A stretch of 64,000 bases of DNA from the NCBI RefSeq assembly GCF_003025595.1, contig NZ_PYMI01000007.1, positions 116,553-180,552 on the forward strand, written 5' to 3'. This DNA is from Photobacterium ganghwense (GTDB taxonomy: Bacteria > Pseudomonadota > Gammaproteobacteria > Enterobacterales > Vibrionaceae). The notes under the pieces were generated by a model. That model did no database searches and had not been told where the DNA came from. It saw only the letters and a program-made list of their open reading frames with translations. Positions 1-8,726 of the stretch are shown in pieces (within the stretch, counting starts at the first letter, position 1; each line of letters opens with the position of its first letter). The position numbers and the translations under genes were made by a program.

Positions 1-6
1 AGAATG

Positions 7-402
7 ATGAACATCAGTGAAGTTGCTCAGCGTACGGGGCTGACCACCAAAACCATTCGATTTTATGAAGACAAAGGGGTGATATCGCCTCCGCTGCGGG
101 CTGAAAATGGCTATCGCCAGTACAGTCGTCGGCATCTGGATGAGTTACTGCTGATCCGTCGCTCGCGGCTGGTCGGGTTTACGCTGGAAGAAAGCCGCGA
201 GTTACTGGAGTTTTCCCGCGATCCCCATCGTCGCAGTGCGGATGTCAAAGCCAAAGCAGAGCAGAAGCTGCTGGAAATTGATGGAAAAATCCGGGAGTTG
301 TTGGAAATGAAACAAACCCTGGAAGCATTAACCAAACAGTGTCCGGGCGATGAGGGCGCACGATGCCCGATTATTGATGGTCTGAGTCGTTGCGACGGCT
401 AG
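7..402 (+). CDS. cueR: Cu(I)-responsive MerR-family regulator CueR
   Basis: Cytoplasmic copper sensor that activates copper efflux promoters (copA, cueO in known systems) by distorting DNA between over-spaced promoter elements. An N-terminal MerR winged-helix domain (ISEVAQRTGLTTKTIRFYE) is followed by a long dimerisation helix and a metal loop, CPGDEGARC near the C-terminus. Counting from the second of two adjacent Met codons, the two cysteines fall at 112 and 120, the positions used by E. coli CueR, so I prefer the start at 7 over 4. A third Cys (129) lies near the end. The length of 131 aa is close to the 135 aa of E. coli CueR. The upstream neighbour lies outside the window, so a link to copA cannot be checked. 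No clear terminator follows. Confidence 0.93.
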   Translation: MNISEVAQRTGLTTKTIRFYEDKGVISPPLRAENGYRQYSRRHLDELLLIRRSRLVGFTLEESRELLEFSRDPHRRSADVKAKAEQKLLEIDGKIRELLEMKQTLEALTKQCPGDEGARCPIIDGLSRCDG

Positions 403-570
403 CAAACAAGAAACAAACATCAGGAAAATAAAGATATCGCTTTAAGGGACAATAACCAATAGCCGGGCTTGGCAAAGCGACCGGCTCAGGTTAGAACTGT
501 CTTTGGTAAAGGGCTTCAGTCAGCCTTCAGGAGATGTCAGTCTCGGCTTTCGTCTGACCTGTTCAGCCGC

Positions 571-1428
571 TTAGTAAAGCAGGGCGTACAGCTGACGGCG
601 GTACTTGCTGGCAATGGCGTTCCCCTGACCCAGAGCCGTAAGAATATCCATCATGGTTTTCTTGGCCGCGCCGTCGGCAAAGTTGATGTTTTTACGCAGC
701 AGTTTAAGCAATAATTCCAACGCCTCTTCGGTACGATCAACCTGGCTGTACTGAACGGCCAGTTCGAACGCAATCTCCTGATTCTCAGGCTCGGCTGTCA
801 ATTTTTCTTCCAACAGGCGAATTTCCGGGGAGTCACTGGCTTGTTTATGCAGCTCCAGCTTGGCAATCAGGCCTTTGAATTTAGCATCCTGATCCTGCAT
901 CGGGATGGTCGCCAGCAACAATTCAGCCTCATCAAACTGAGACGTCTCGAGCAGACACTCGGCCATTGCCAGATTGATCACACTGTTCTGCTCAAATTTC
1001 GCCGCCAGTTCGCGCAGAACCGGTAACGCTTCGTTGTATTGTTTTTCATCTACCTGTGCCAGGGCGTTTTTCAGTGCCAGCTCTTCCTGACTCGGCAGGT
1101 GTTTGCTCAGCATCTCACGCAGGCTTTGCTCCGTTTGCGGACCGGCCGCTCCATCTACCGGCTGACCGTTTTTGAACAGGGCGACGGTTGGCAGGCTGCG
1201 CACGCCAAACTGACCGGCCACCATAGGTTGGGCCTCGCAGTTCAGGGTCGCCAGCACGACTTGTCCCTGATAAGACGCCACAATGCGTTCCAGGAGGTGG
1301 TTTACTTCAGCCGTTTCCGGCATAGAGGATGCCCAGAAGCTGATTATAACCGGCGTCTGCATCGATTGCTCAATAACCTGGTGAAGGTTCTGCTCGTTCA
1401 ATTCGATAGATACTTGTGGGTCATACAT
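571..1428 (-). CDS. ybbN: Chaperedoxin CnoX/YbbN, thioredoxin-fold co-chaperone
   Basis: Holdase and redox-linked co-chaperone that in E. coli hands clients to GroEL and DnaK. Residues about 1-110 form a thioredoxin fold (IISFWASSMPET, then LPTVALFKNGQPVDG), and about 115-285 are helical TPR-like repeats. The redox motif is degenerate: the CXXC position reads SSMP, whereas E. coli has SQHC, so no active-site cysteine remains there. Cys64 (TLNCEAQ) aligns with E. coli Cys63 (LDCDAEQ), the residue known to form mixed disulfides with clients. The length of 285 aa matches the family (284). A ribosome site AGGGAG lies 12 nt before the ATG. It keeps the enterobacterial position next to the ybbO-like SDR gene and tesA. 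Confidence 0.93.
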   Translation of the reverse strand: MYDPQVSIELNEQNLHQVIEQSMQTPVIISFWASSMPETAEVNHLLERIVASYQGQVVLATLNCEAQPMVAGQFGVRSLPTVALFKNGQPVDGAAGPQTEQSLREMLSKHLPSQEELALKNALAQVDEKQYNEALPVLRELAAKFEQNSVINLAMAECLLETSQFDEAELLLATIPMQDQDAKFKGLIAKLELHKQASDSPEIRLLEEKLTAEPENQEIAFELAVQYSQVDRTEEALELLLKLLRKNINFADGAAKKTMMDILTALGQGNAIASKYRRQLYALLY

Positions 1429-1583
1429 GGGTTCTTTTCACTCCCTGGGGAAAATGGCGATGCGCAGTGCTGAACACTATTCAGCTAACGCGCTGTATTG
1501 AATATGTTATGGGGGAGTGACGTCAGAATTTCAAGGGAAAGAGAGCGGAAGATCACGTGGCGGAAGAGAAAACACACAAACCG

Positions 1584-1612
1584 AAAAGTGGAGAGCCAGG
1601 CTCTCCACTTTT
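1584..1612. terminator. Perfect 14-bp inverted repeat, bidirectional terminator-like
   Basis: Arms 1584-1597 (AAAAGTGGAGAGCC) and 1599-1612 (its exact complement) leave A-tracts and T-tracts on both strands, the form of a bidirectional intrinsic terminator. It is about 155 nt upstream of ybbN and about 360 nt beyond the SDR stop codon, with another terminator in between, so the transcript it ends is not obvious. Confidence 0.55.
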
Positions 1613-1874
1613 CAGGAAAAGGTCAACAGCAGAGCGAGTGTCACACAGACACAGAGAAAATTAATTTGGCGCAATGTCATAACCACACCTTTTATTGTTC
1701 AAAACGCACTACAGACAAAAGTTCTTGGTAAGTCATTGGTACTAAGGGGCACTTCCTTTAACTTACCGGAACAGAATATCTGTATTCTGTGACACTAATA
1801 TTACATTTTGTCTGTTTTTGATGTGGTTGGTACCCTTATTTTGTTTAATCCGGTGTTTTTAATGCTTAACTTTA

Positions 1875-1902
1875 TAAAATCGCTGCCATTTTGTGCAGCG
1901 AT
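1875..1902 (-). terminator. Intrinsic terminator after the SDR gene
   Basis: On the minus strand ATCGCTGC, an 8-nt loop and GCAGCGAT are followed by TTTAT. The hairpin arms are 1895-1902 and 1879-1886. It lies about 70 nt after the SDR stop codon. Confidence 0.6.
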
Positions 1903-1972
1903 GTCACGATATTGTGTGAATGAATATTCACTCAATTGCAATTCTGGGCTGCCCGGGCATTAAAGCGCTTGG

Positions 1973-2800
1973 TTAGGCACTTTTTTTCAGCAGGTTGTCG
2001 AGCCAACGACTGGGCAATACTCGCCGCAGAAAACCGAACAGATAGGTCGGCTGTGTGACGAAATAGCGGGCCTTGGGGGTGTCACTGTCGATGATGGCTT
2101 GCAAGGGTTTAAGCACGGCTTCTGCCCCCAGAGTGAAGCGGTTCGACGGTGAGGATTTGCCCAGCCGTTCCAGCGTTTGTTGATAGGTGCGATGGTGGCG
2201 GGAAGCAGTCATGTCGATGTGTTGTTCAAACTTGGCTTTGGCGTTGGCCCGGAACTGGCTTTCAATAGGACCGGGCTCAATCAGGCTGACATGCACGGGG
2301 GTATCGTCAAGTTCAAGACGTAGGGTATCGGTGTAGCCCTCTAATGCAAACTTACTGGCATTGTAGGCACCGCGGTATTTCATCGCGACTAGGCCCAGTA
2401 CTGAGCTGTTCTGCACGATTTTTCCGCTTCCCTGACGGAGCATGACCGGAATAACAGCCCGAGTCAGGTGGTGCCAGCCAAACAGGTTGGTTGAGAACTG
2501 CTGGCGCAGGGCATCGGTCGGGAGATCTTCCAGGGCGCCGGGCTGGCCATAGGCGGCATTGTTAAACAGCACATCCAGTCGCCCTTCTGTAATCGCCAGC
2601 GTTTCGGCCAAACCTTGTTCAATTGACGTTTCGCTGTCCATATCAAGTTGGACACACTGTAGTCCCTCCTGTTTCAGACGCTCGACATCTTCCCGGCGAC
2701 GGCAGCTGGCCACTACCTGATAACCTGCGCGATGCAGGGCATGGGCGCAGTGATAGCCAATGCCGCTACTGCACCCGGTTATTAAAATACTGATGGTCAT
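1973..2800 (-). CDS. Short-chain dehydrogenase/reductase, YbbO-like
   Basis: NAD(P)-dependent oxidoreductase of the classical SDR family, 275 aa. The Rossmann cofactor motif TGCSSGIG is at residues 8-15, the NNAAYG motif near 85, a catalytic Ser in QNSSVLG, and the Tyr-Lys pair in YNASK. In E. coli the YbbO protein at this position is reported to reduce aldehydes and retinoids; the substrate here is unknown. It lies between ybbN and tesA as in E. coli, which supports the YbbO assignment. Its stop is followed by an intrinsic terminator. The start ATG at 2800 places the nucleotide-binding motif at the usual distance from the N-terminus. Confidence 0.85.
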   Translation of the reverse strand: MTISILITGCSSGIGYHCAHALHRAGYQVVASCRRREDVERLKQEGLQCVQLDMDSETSIEQGLAETLAITEGRLDVLFNNAAYGQPGALEDLPTDALRQQFSTNLFGWHHLTRAVIPVMLRQGSGKIVQNSSVLGLVAMKYRGAYNASKFALEGYTDTLRLELDDTPVHVSLIEPGPIESQFRANAKAKFEQHIDMTASRHHRTYQQTLERLGKSSPSNRFTLGAEAVLKPLQAIIDSDTPKARYFVTQPTYLFGFLRRVLPSRWLDNLLKKSA

Positions 2801-2854
2801 GATTATTCCGTTAGGTCTGAAAGGTGAAACTTACTGGCAAAGCCGCACTCTGAT

Positions 2855-3454
2855 TTACAGGTGCGGCGCGACTTCCTGCGCCATAAACTCGGCGATCCAG
2901 GGTTGGGCGGCGGCGGTCGGATGCAGCCCGTCCTCCATCATCCAGTCTGGTTTCAGGATGATGTGTTCCAGAAAAAAGGGCAGCAGCGGCACCTCATATT
3001 CTTTACTGATGTCCTGATACAACATCGCAAACTGCTGACTGTAGCGTTTGCCGTAATTAGGCGGGACATAAATCTGCATTAACAACGGCTTTGCCCCGCT
3101 GGCTTCGATTTGGGTGATCATCTCTGCAAGGTTATTGCGTATAGTTGAAGGAGGAAAACCGCGCAGGCCATCGTTGGCACCCAGCTCAATGATCACATAG
3201 GCGGGCTTATGGCGTGTCAGCAAAGCCGGTAGCCGGGCTAGGCCGTTCCCGGTCGTATCGCCGGAAATACTGGCATTGACGACGTCAAGACGGCGGCCTT
3301 TTTTGTCCAGCTCATCGGCCAGTAAGTTCGGCCAGCTTTGTTCGGCTGACATCCGGTAGCCGGCGCTGAGGCTGTCGCCCACCACAACCAGAGTACTGGC
3401 CAGGCTCAGGGGCGCTAAGAGTAACAATAAGATAACTGAAAGGAATCGTAACAT
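2855..3454 (-). CDS. tesA: Multifunctional acyl-CoA thioesterase I / lysophospholipase L1 (SGNH hydrolase)
   Basis: Periplasmic esterase acting on acyl-CoA, lysophospholipids and arylesters. From MLRFLSVI there is a cleavable signal peptide (residues 1-19, cut after SLA), then GDSLS with nucleophile Ser28, GAND with Asn94, and the DGLHP block with catalytic Asp175 and His178, which gives the complete SGNH set. The length of 199 aa is close to E. coli TesA (208). The frame stays open to 3649 but that extension has no signal-like character. The chosen ATG shares the palindrome CATG (3452-3455) with the start codon of the divergent ybbA gene, so each gene's upstream control region lies inside the other. 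The ribosome site is weak. Confidence 0.92.
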   Translation of the reverse strand: MLRFLSVILLLLLAPLSLASTLVVVGDSLSAGYRMSAEQSWPNLLADELDKKGRRLDVVNASISGDTTGNGLARLPALLTRHKPAYVIIELGANDGLRGFPPSTIRNNLAEMITQIEASGAKPLLMQIYVPPNYGKRYSQQFAMLYQDISKEYEVPLLPFFLEHIILKPDWMMEDGLHPTAAAQPWIAEFMAQEVAPHL

Positions 3455-4124
3455 GTCTACATCCGTGATAAAGGCTGTCTCAGTGTCCAAGCAGGTAACG
3501 ACGGCATCGTCGTCTCTGACCATTCTGCAGGATGTTTCTCTCGAGGTCGAGCAGGGGGAGGCGATCGCGTTGGTCGGCGTCTCCGGGGCGGGTAAATCCA
3601 CCCTGATGACATTACTGGCAGGACTGGACTTGCCGACCCACGGAGACATTGAGTTACTGGGAAATGCTCTGAGCCAGATGGATGACGAAGCCCGTGCAGC
3701 CTTGCGCAGTGAATCGGTTGGCTTTGTTTTTCAGAGTTTTCTTCTTATTCCCTCACTGTCGGCGCTGGAGAATGTGATGCTGCCTGCAATCATCAAAGGG
3801 GAGGTTTCGGACGAATCCCGGGCTCGCGAATTGCTGAATCAGGTTGGCCTCAGCGGCCGTGAAACGCACCTTCCCAGCCAGCTTTCCGGCGGTGAGCAAC
3901 AGCGGGTGGCCCTTGCCAGGGCGTTTATGACCTCGCCCAAAGTATTGTTTGCTGATGAACCGACCGGGAATCTTGACCAACACACGGCCGCGACGGTGAT
4001 TGAGCTGCTATTTGCCCTTAACCGGGATCACGGTACAACGCTGATTCTGGTCACCCATGACCCGTATCTGGCGGATCGCTGCGACCGAACCCTGACACTG
4101 GAAAATGGCAAGGTGGTGGCATGA
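3453..4124 (+). CDS. ybbA: ABC transporter ATP-binding protein YbbA (LolD/MacB-like)
   Basis: ATPase subunit that partners the large FtsX-type membrane protein encoded next. Walker A GVSGAGKST is at residues 42-50, the Q-loop FVFQSF near 90, signature LSGGEQQRVALARA near 142 and Walker B VLFADEPTG near 165, followed by the TLILVTHD switch. The length of 223 aa fits the family. The ribosome site AAGGAA precedes the ATG, which overlaps the tesA start codon head to head. The stop overlaps the next start (ATGA at 4121-4124), so the two subunits are translationally coupled. Unlike LolCDE it has no dedicated second permease, as in the YbbAP type; recent work ties E. coli YbbAP-TesA to envelope lipid handling, which is family knowledge and not shown here. 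Confidence 0.93.
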   Translation: MSTSVIKAVSVSKQVTTASSSLTILQDVSLEVEQGEAIALVGVSGAGKSTLMTLLAGLDLPTHGDIELLGNALSQMDDEARAALRSESVGFVFQSFLLIPSLSALENVMLPAIIKGEVSDESRARELLNQVGLSGRETHLPSQLSGGEQQRVALARAFMTSPKVLFADEPTGNLDQHTAATVIELLFALNRDHGTTLILVTHDPYLADRCDRTLTLENGKVVA

Positions 4125-6568
4125 CCGATATGAGTGACACCCGAGTGATCACGGCATCTGCCAACCACTCTCTGATGCTGAAATGGACCTGGCGGGAATT
4201 GTGGCAGGGGCAGTTGTGGCCGGTCGCTGTTGCGCTGACCCTCATCATTGCCTGTGTCTTTGCGCTGGCTGCACTGGTGGTGCGGGTGGAAAAAGTGATG
4301 GTGGCTCAAGGGCGCTCGATGATCGCAGCCGATTTGGTGCTCAGGGCATCCAACCCGATTTCGCCGGATCTGATTGCTCAGGCTCAGCGTCAGGGGCTGG
4401 TTATTTCCCGCCAGACCCGGTTTGGCACCATGGCGTTCAGTGATTCTGCTATGCAGCTGGTGAGTGTCAAAAGTGTTGAAGGAAATTTTCCGCTCAGGGG
4501 AGAGCTCAGCCTGAAAACGCCGACCGGGATGCATCACCAGGTGTTACCCGGCGAGCTGTGGCTGGATGAGCGCCTGTTCGGGCTGCTGAATGTGAAACCC
4601 GGTGACAGCCTGGCAATTGGTGATGCTGAGCTGGTGGTCAGCGGCACTATAGTTCAGGAGCCGGAGCTGTCGTTTAATCCTTTCAGCCAGATGCCGGCGG
4701 TGATGATCCATGCCGATGATCTGGCTCGCACCGGTGCCATACAACCTGGCAGCCGGGTCAGTTACCGTGCTTATTTCAACGGCGCTGACAATCAGCTGGC
4801 CGCCTTACAGCAAGCCGTGACGCTGACACCGGATCAACGCTGGATCAGTGAGACGACTCAGGGCCGTACCGGCGATATGCTGGACAAAGCCCGTCAGTAC
4901 CTGTCTCTGACGTTGATTCTGGTGATCCTGATGGCGGCCGCTACGCTGGTGCTGACCTGCCTGCATTATGTTTCGACCCGCACTGAAACGGTAGCCATGA
5001 TGAAAAGTCTCGGCGCCAGCAAGCGCTGGCTGTGGCGCTGGCTGGCACGTCAATTGGCCATGTTGTTTGCAGTTGCTGCAACCGCCGGGATTACTCTGGG
5101 TTGGCTGTTGGAGTATCTGCTGCGGGTGCCGCTGCACGATATTTTGCCGGATCCTTTGCCGGACATGGGCTGGACGCCGGGAGTGGTCAGCTTGTTGGTG
5201 GCGGGGTTGGTGGCACTGCCCGGAATGGGGATCGCCTTGATACGACTGGTTGACGCTCCGGCGATTTCGGTGATTCAGCAGCAGGTGGACTGGCCGGTAC
5301 AAAAGCGGGGATACTGGCTGCTGGTTCTGCCATTGGCGGCGGCACTGCTTTGGTTTGGCCAGAACACTTTGGTCTGGATGACCCTGGCCGGGTTGCTGGT
5401 GGTCTTAGCCGTGCTGGCCGGGCTTGGTGTCGCACTGGTGCTGTTGCTCAAGCGCGGGCAATGGGGGCCGGCAATGACGCTCGCCCTGAGCCGGATCAGC
5501 CGCAGCCGGATGGCAACCGGTGCGCAGCTGGCGGCATTGACCAGCTCGCTGATGCTGCTGACGGTTATCTGGCTGCTGCGGTCCGATTTGCTGGCTGACT
5601 GGCAACAGACGTTACCGCTGGATGCGCCCAATGTGTTTGCTCTCAATATCAGTCCCGAGCAGCGTGAAGAGTACTTATCCACTCTGGATGCCGAAGGGGT
5701 GATTCGCTCGGACATTTACCCGGTGATTCGGGGACGTCTGACCCATCGCAACGGCGAGGATTTGCTGGCCGGAGAGCGTGAAGAGCAAGACGATGCCCTG
5801 CGGCGTGAACTGAATTTTACCTGGCGTAAAGCCATGCCGGTTCATAATACGCTGATGGAAGGACGCTGGGGCGAACCGGGCAGTGTATCGGTGGAGTCGG
5901 GTATTGCAGAGCGGCTGGGCATTGTGCTCGGGGATACCCTGACGTTTTCCGTTAACAGCCAGCCGTTCACGGCCAACGTGTCCAGTATCCGCGAAGTGGA
6001 GTGGCGCAATATGCGGCCAAACTTTTTCTTCATCTTTGCCCCGGATGTGATGGAGACTCTGCCTGCGACCTGGCTGGTCAGTTACCGGGTTGAGGACGGG
6101 CAGAGTGCGTTGGTCAACCGGTTAGGACGGGATTTCCCGACCGTCACCTTGCTTGACCTGCGGACCATGGCGACCCGGATTCAGGGCATCATGCAGCAAA
6201 TTTCCCTGTCGCTGTCGGTGCTGGCGGCGCTGGGGGTGATCAGCGGTTTGCTGCTGGTTCTGACCCTGTTACGGCTGAGTATGGCGCAGCGGCGCCAGGA
6301 AATTCGGCTGTACCGGACCCTCGGTGCCAGTAAAAAACGGATTGCCGCAACGGTATGGGGGGAGTTTGGCATTATGGCATTGCTGGCCGGCGTGCTGGCT
6401 GCGGCAGCCGCGGAAGTGGTTGTAGCCGCTCTGGTCAAGTGGGGATTCGAGCTGCCGGTGCAGGGGCATCCGGTGATCTGGCTGGTCGTGCCTGTGTTGT
6501 CATTGCTGCTGGTGGTCGTGATTATCCGCAGTATGCTGCGGGATTTGTTGGAGCCGGTACGAAGCTAG
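4121..6568 (+). CDS. ybbP: ABC transporter permease YbbP (FtsX/MacB type)
   Basis: Inner-membrane partner of YbbA, 815 aa. The sequence shows the type VII ABC layout: an N-terminal membrane helix (residues about 27-50), a periplasmic domain to about 255, three helices, a central pair of helices (about 390-440), a second periplasmic domain, and three C-terminal helices. Two FtsX domains with the paired motifs VAMMKSLGASKRWL and RLYRTLGASKKRI mark the cytoplasmic coupling sites, indicating an internal duplication. The ATG overlaps the ybbA stop. Known E. coli YbbP is similar in size (804 aa). The likely role is moving or extracting hydrophobic molecules at the outer leaflet of the inner membrane together with YbbA and TesA. 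Confidence 0.92.
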   Translation: MTDMSDTRVITASANHSLMLKWTWRELWQGQLWPVAVALTLIIACVFALAALVVRVEKVMVAQGRSMIAADLVLRASNPISPDLIAQAQRQGLVISRQTRFGTMAFSDSAMQLVSVKSVEGNFPLRGELSLKTPTGMHHQVLPGELWLDERLFGLLNVKPGDSLAIGDAELVVSGTIVQEPELSFNPFSQMPAVMIHADDLARTGAIQPGSRVSYRAYFNGADNQLAALQQAVTLTPDQRWISETTQGRTGDMLDKARQYLSLTLILVILMAAATLVLTCLHYVSTRTETVAMMKSLGASKRWLWRWLARQLAMLFAVAATAGITLGWLLEYLLRVPLHDILPDPLPDMGWTPGVVSLLVAGLVALPGMGIALIRLVDAPAISVIQQQVDWPVQKRGYWLLVLPLAAALLWFGQNTLVWMTLAGLLVVLAVLAGLGVALVLLLKRGQWGPAMTLALSRISRSRMATGAQLAALTSSLMLLTVIWLLRSDLLADWQQTLPLDAPNVFALNISPEQREEYLSTLDAEGVIRSDIYPVIRGRLTHRNGEDLLAGEREEQDDALRRELNFTWRKAMPVHNTLMEGRWGEPGSVSVESGIAERLGIVLGDTLTFSVNSQPFTANVSSIREVEWRNMRPNFFFIFAPDVMETLPATWLVSYRVEDGQSALVNRLGRDFPTVTLLDLRTMATRIQGIMQQISLSLSVLAALGVISGLLLVLTLLRLSMAQRRQEIRLYRTLGASKKRIAATVWGEFGIMALLAGVLAAAAAEVVVAALVKWGFELPVQGHPVIWLVVPVLSLLLVVVIIRSMLRDLLEPVRS

Positions 6569-6685
6569 CTGCCAATGGCTTATATTATCCAATGCGTAAG
6601 CAGAAACAAAAGCATAAGCAGTGCAGCAAGGCCGCCTGAACAGGCGCAAGAAGTTACGGGCTGATATGCCATGGCTTTGAATGAA

Positions 6686-6721
6686 CACGCCCGAACAGGA
6701 GATAATTTCCGGTCGGGCGTG
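6686..6721. terminator. Hairpin between convergent ybbP and yfcH
   Basis: Perfect 9-bp arms, CACGCCCGA at 6686-6694 and its complement at 6713-6721, with an 18-nt loop. There is no T-tract, so it may be a weak terminator or an mRNA end-stabilising structure between converging genes. Confidence 0.35.
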
Positions 6722-6820
6722 GGAGGTATCTGTTTATGTCCCTTGGTCTTGCTTTCTCAGCGGCGAAAACGCGCGACATGCCGTTGTAGCAGGACAGATT
6801 TGGATCGAAATCCGAACAAG

Positions 6821-7729
6821 TCAGTGGCTCAGTAAATCGGTCAATGCCTGCGATAAGTGTCGGTGGTGAAATTCAAATCCCAAAGTGGTCAGCTTCATCG
6901 GAATCGCGCGTTGCCCTTCCAGCAGGAGTGATGCCGATTCACCCAAGGCCAGTTTAAGGGCAAACGCCGGGGTAAACAGGAAATGCGGCCGGTGCAGGGT
7001 ACGGGCTAACGTGCGGCTGAAGACCTTATTGGGTATCGGATCCGGCGCGGTCATGTTAAACGGTCCCTGGGCATCCTGAGTGTGGAGCAGAAATGTAATG
7101 GCGCGCACCATATCATCCAGGTGAATCCACGGAAAATACTGCTTACCATCGCCAATCGGCCCGCCGAGTCCGAGTCGGTATGGCGGCAGCATTTTGGCCA
7201 GTGCACCGCCGTGTTTGGCCAGAACGATCCCGGTTCTGAGCAAGCAAACCCTTGTGGCATCACTTTCGGCTTCACGGGCGATGTTTTCCCATTGCTGACA
7301 CACGTGGTGGGCAAAATCGTCGGCTGCAACGTGAGCCGGGATGTCAAAATGTTCGTCAATGACGGTATCGTGCTGATCGCCGTAAATGCCCACGGCGGAA
7401 CCGCTGATAAAAGTATGAGGTGGCTGCGCACTGGCCTGTATTTTTGCGACCAGTTGCCGGGTGATTTGCCAGCGGCTTTCACAGATCAGTGCTTTTTGTC
7501 GGGGTGTCCAGCGTTTATTGATGATGGGTTCGCCGGCCAGGTTGATGACGGCATCATAACCGTCGAAGGATGCCAGTTGATCCAAATCGCCGATCGCCTG
7601 AACATGGCTACCCAATTGTTCACTGGCTCGGGCGGGGTCGCGGCTTAAAACCGTAATGCGGCAATCGCGCAGTTCACTAATCAGTGCCGAGCCAATAAAC
7701 CCGGTTCCGCCGGTAATGAATATCTTCAT
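6821..7729 (-). CDS. yfcH: TIGR01777-family NAD-binding epimerase/SDR YfcH
   Basis: Extended SDR-like protein of 302 aa with the N-terminal nucleotide motif FITGGTGFIG (residues 4-13), the NLAGEPI block near 66 that is typical of TIGR01777 proteins, and a C-terminal DUF1731 region ending LGFEFHHRHLSQAL. Mammalian (SDR39U1), plant and bacterial members are known, and the substrate is not established. A good ribosome site (AGAGGATG) precedes the ATG. The neighbours are unrelated: it converges on ybbP and faces the DUF1538 operon head to head. Confidence 0.88.
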   Translation of the reverse strand: MKIFITGGTGFIGSALISELRDCRITVLSRDPARASEQLGSHVQAIGDLDQLASFDGYDAVINLAGEPIINKRWTPRQKALICESRWQITRQLVAKIQASAQPPHTFISGSAVGIYGDQHDTVIDEHFDIPAHVAADDFAHHVCQQWENIAREAESDATRVCLLRTGIVLAKHGGALAKMLPPYRLGLGGPIGDGKQYFPWIHLDDMVRAITFLLHTQDAQGPFNMTAPDPIPNKVFSRTLARTLHRPHFLFTPAFALKLALGESASLLLEGQRAIPMKLTTLGFEFHHRHLSQALTDLLSH

Positions 7730-7973
7730 GGCATCCTCTCAAACCTCGCCCATAGACTGTCCTCTACAAGTATATCCAAACCAATAGCTTGCGACACTAT
7801 CTGTCACCGTTCGTTCTCCACATCAGGAATGTGGGTCAGTTCTCGTGACGGCAAAAAAGTTGTGTCAATTTGTAACCGGCGGATTACTGTTAATTGATAG
7901 CAGTGTTTTTTGTATGGCTATGTTTAACGCCAGAAAGATCGGTGACCGCGGGCGGTTGGTTCAGGGAGGGGGA

Positions 7974-8708
7974 ATGTCAGCATTGTGGGTGTTAATGAAG
8001 TCCCTGCTTGCCAGTTTGCGAGATCTGATGCCGATAGTTCTGGTGGTTGCGTTTTTTCAGCTCGTCGTGTTACAGCAGCCATTGCCGCACCTTGGCTCAA
8101 TTTTGCTTGGGTTGGGATTTGTGGTCATCGGTCTGACGCTGTTCGTGCTGGGACTCGAAATGGGGCTGTTCCCGATTGGTGAATCGATGGCCAGAGCCTT
8201 TGCGAGCAAAGGTAGCCTGGTGTGGCTGATGGTGTTTTCATTTTGTCTGGGATTCGGCACCACGATCGCTGAACCGGCACTGACGGCAGTAGCCTCGGAA
8301 GCGGCTAATGTGGCCTCTGAGGCCGGAATCTTACAGGATGGTGCACAGGCCCGGGAAGATTACGCAACCGGACTGAGGCTGACAGTGGCGGTGTCTGTGG
8401 GTCTTGCCATCATGCTGGGGGTGATCCGTATCCTTAAAGGCTGGCCGATTCATAGGGTGATTATCGGCGGGTACATTCTGGTGATGATCATGACCTGGTT
8501 TGCCCCGCCCAGCATTGTCGGAGTGGCCTATGACTCCGGCGGAGTCACGACGTCGACGATTACCGTGCCGCTGGTGACCGCGCTCGGGGTCGGGTTGGCT
8601 TCGTCCATCAAGGGACGCAACCCGATGGTTGACGGGTTTGGCCTGATTGCCTTCGCTTCGCTGACCCCGATGATTTTTGTCATGGCCTATGGCATGTGGG
8701 TGCACTAA
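7974..8708 (+). CDS. DUF1538 family membrane protein, copy 1
   Basis: Polytopic inner-membrane protein of 244 aa, predicted transporter or channel with unknown substrate (PF07556-type). Hydrophobic segments are visible at about residues 20-35, 42-66, 84-100, 135-150, 162-178, 195-212 and 222-240. Two signature blocks are clear: GFGTTIAEPAL near residue 93 and AYDSGGVTTSTITVPLVTAL near 185, the latter a glycine/threonine-rich stretch likely to line a pore or bind a ligand. The start at 7974 has a strong ribosome site (AGGGAGGGGG) and aligns with the start of copy 2; an upstream in-frame start at 7845 would add 43 unlikely residues. It is the first of four closely spaced genes ending with a PII-like protein and a CBS protein, which suggests nucleotide control of transport. 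Confidence 0.88.
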   Translation: MSALWVLMKSLLASLRDLMPIVLVVAFFQLVVLQQPLPHLGSILLGLGFVVIGLTLFVLGLEMGLFPIGESMARAFASKGSLVWLMVFSFCLGFGTTIAEPALTAVASEAANVASEAGILQDGAQAREDYATGLRLTVAVSVGLAIMLGVIRILKGWPIHRVIIGGYILVMIMTWFAPPSIVGVAYDSGGVTTSTITVPLVTALGVGLASSIKGRNPMVDGFGLIAFASLTPMIFVMAYGMWVH

Positions 8709-8726
8709 CGGGAGCCGAAGAAAGTC

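Larger units (their letters stand above)
1429..1972. other. Intergenic region between ybbN and the SDR gene
   Basis: This 544 bp stretch has no convincing coding frame; the open frames around 1498-1792 have no recognisable motifs and biased, repetitive composition. It must hold the ybbN promoter (minus strand). Two hairpins stand out, a terminator after the SDR gene (1879-1902) and an isolated perfect inverted repeat (1584-1612), both listed separately. Confidence 0.6.
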
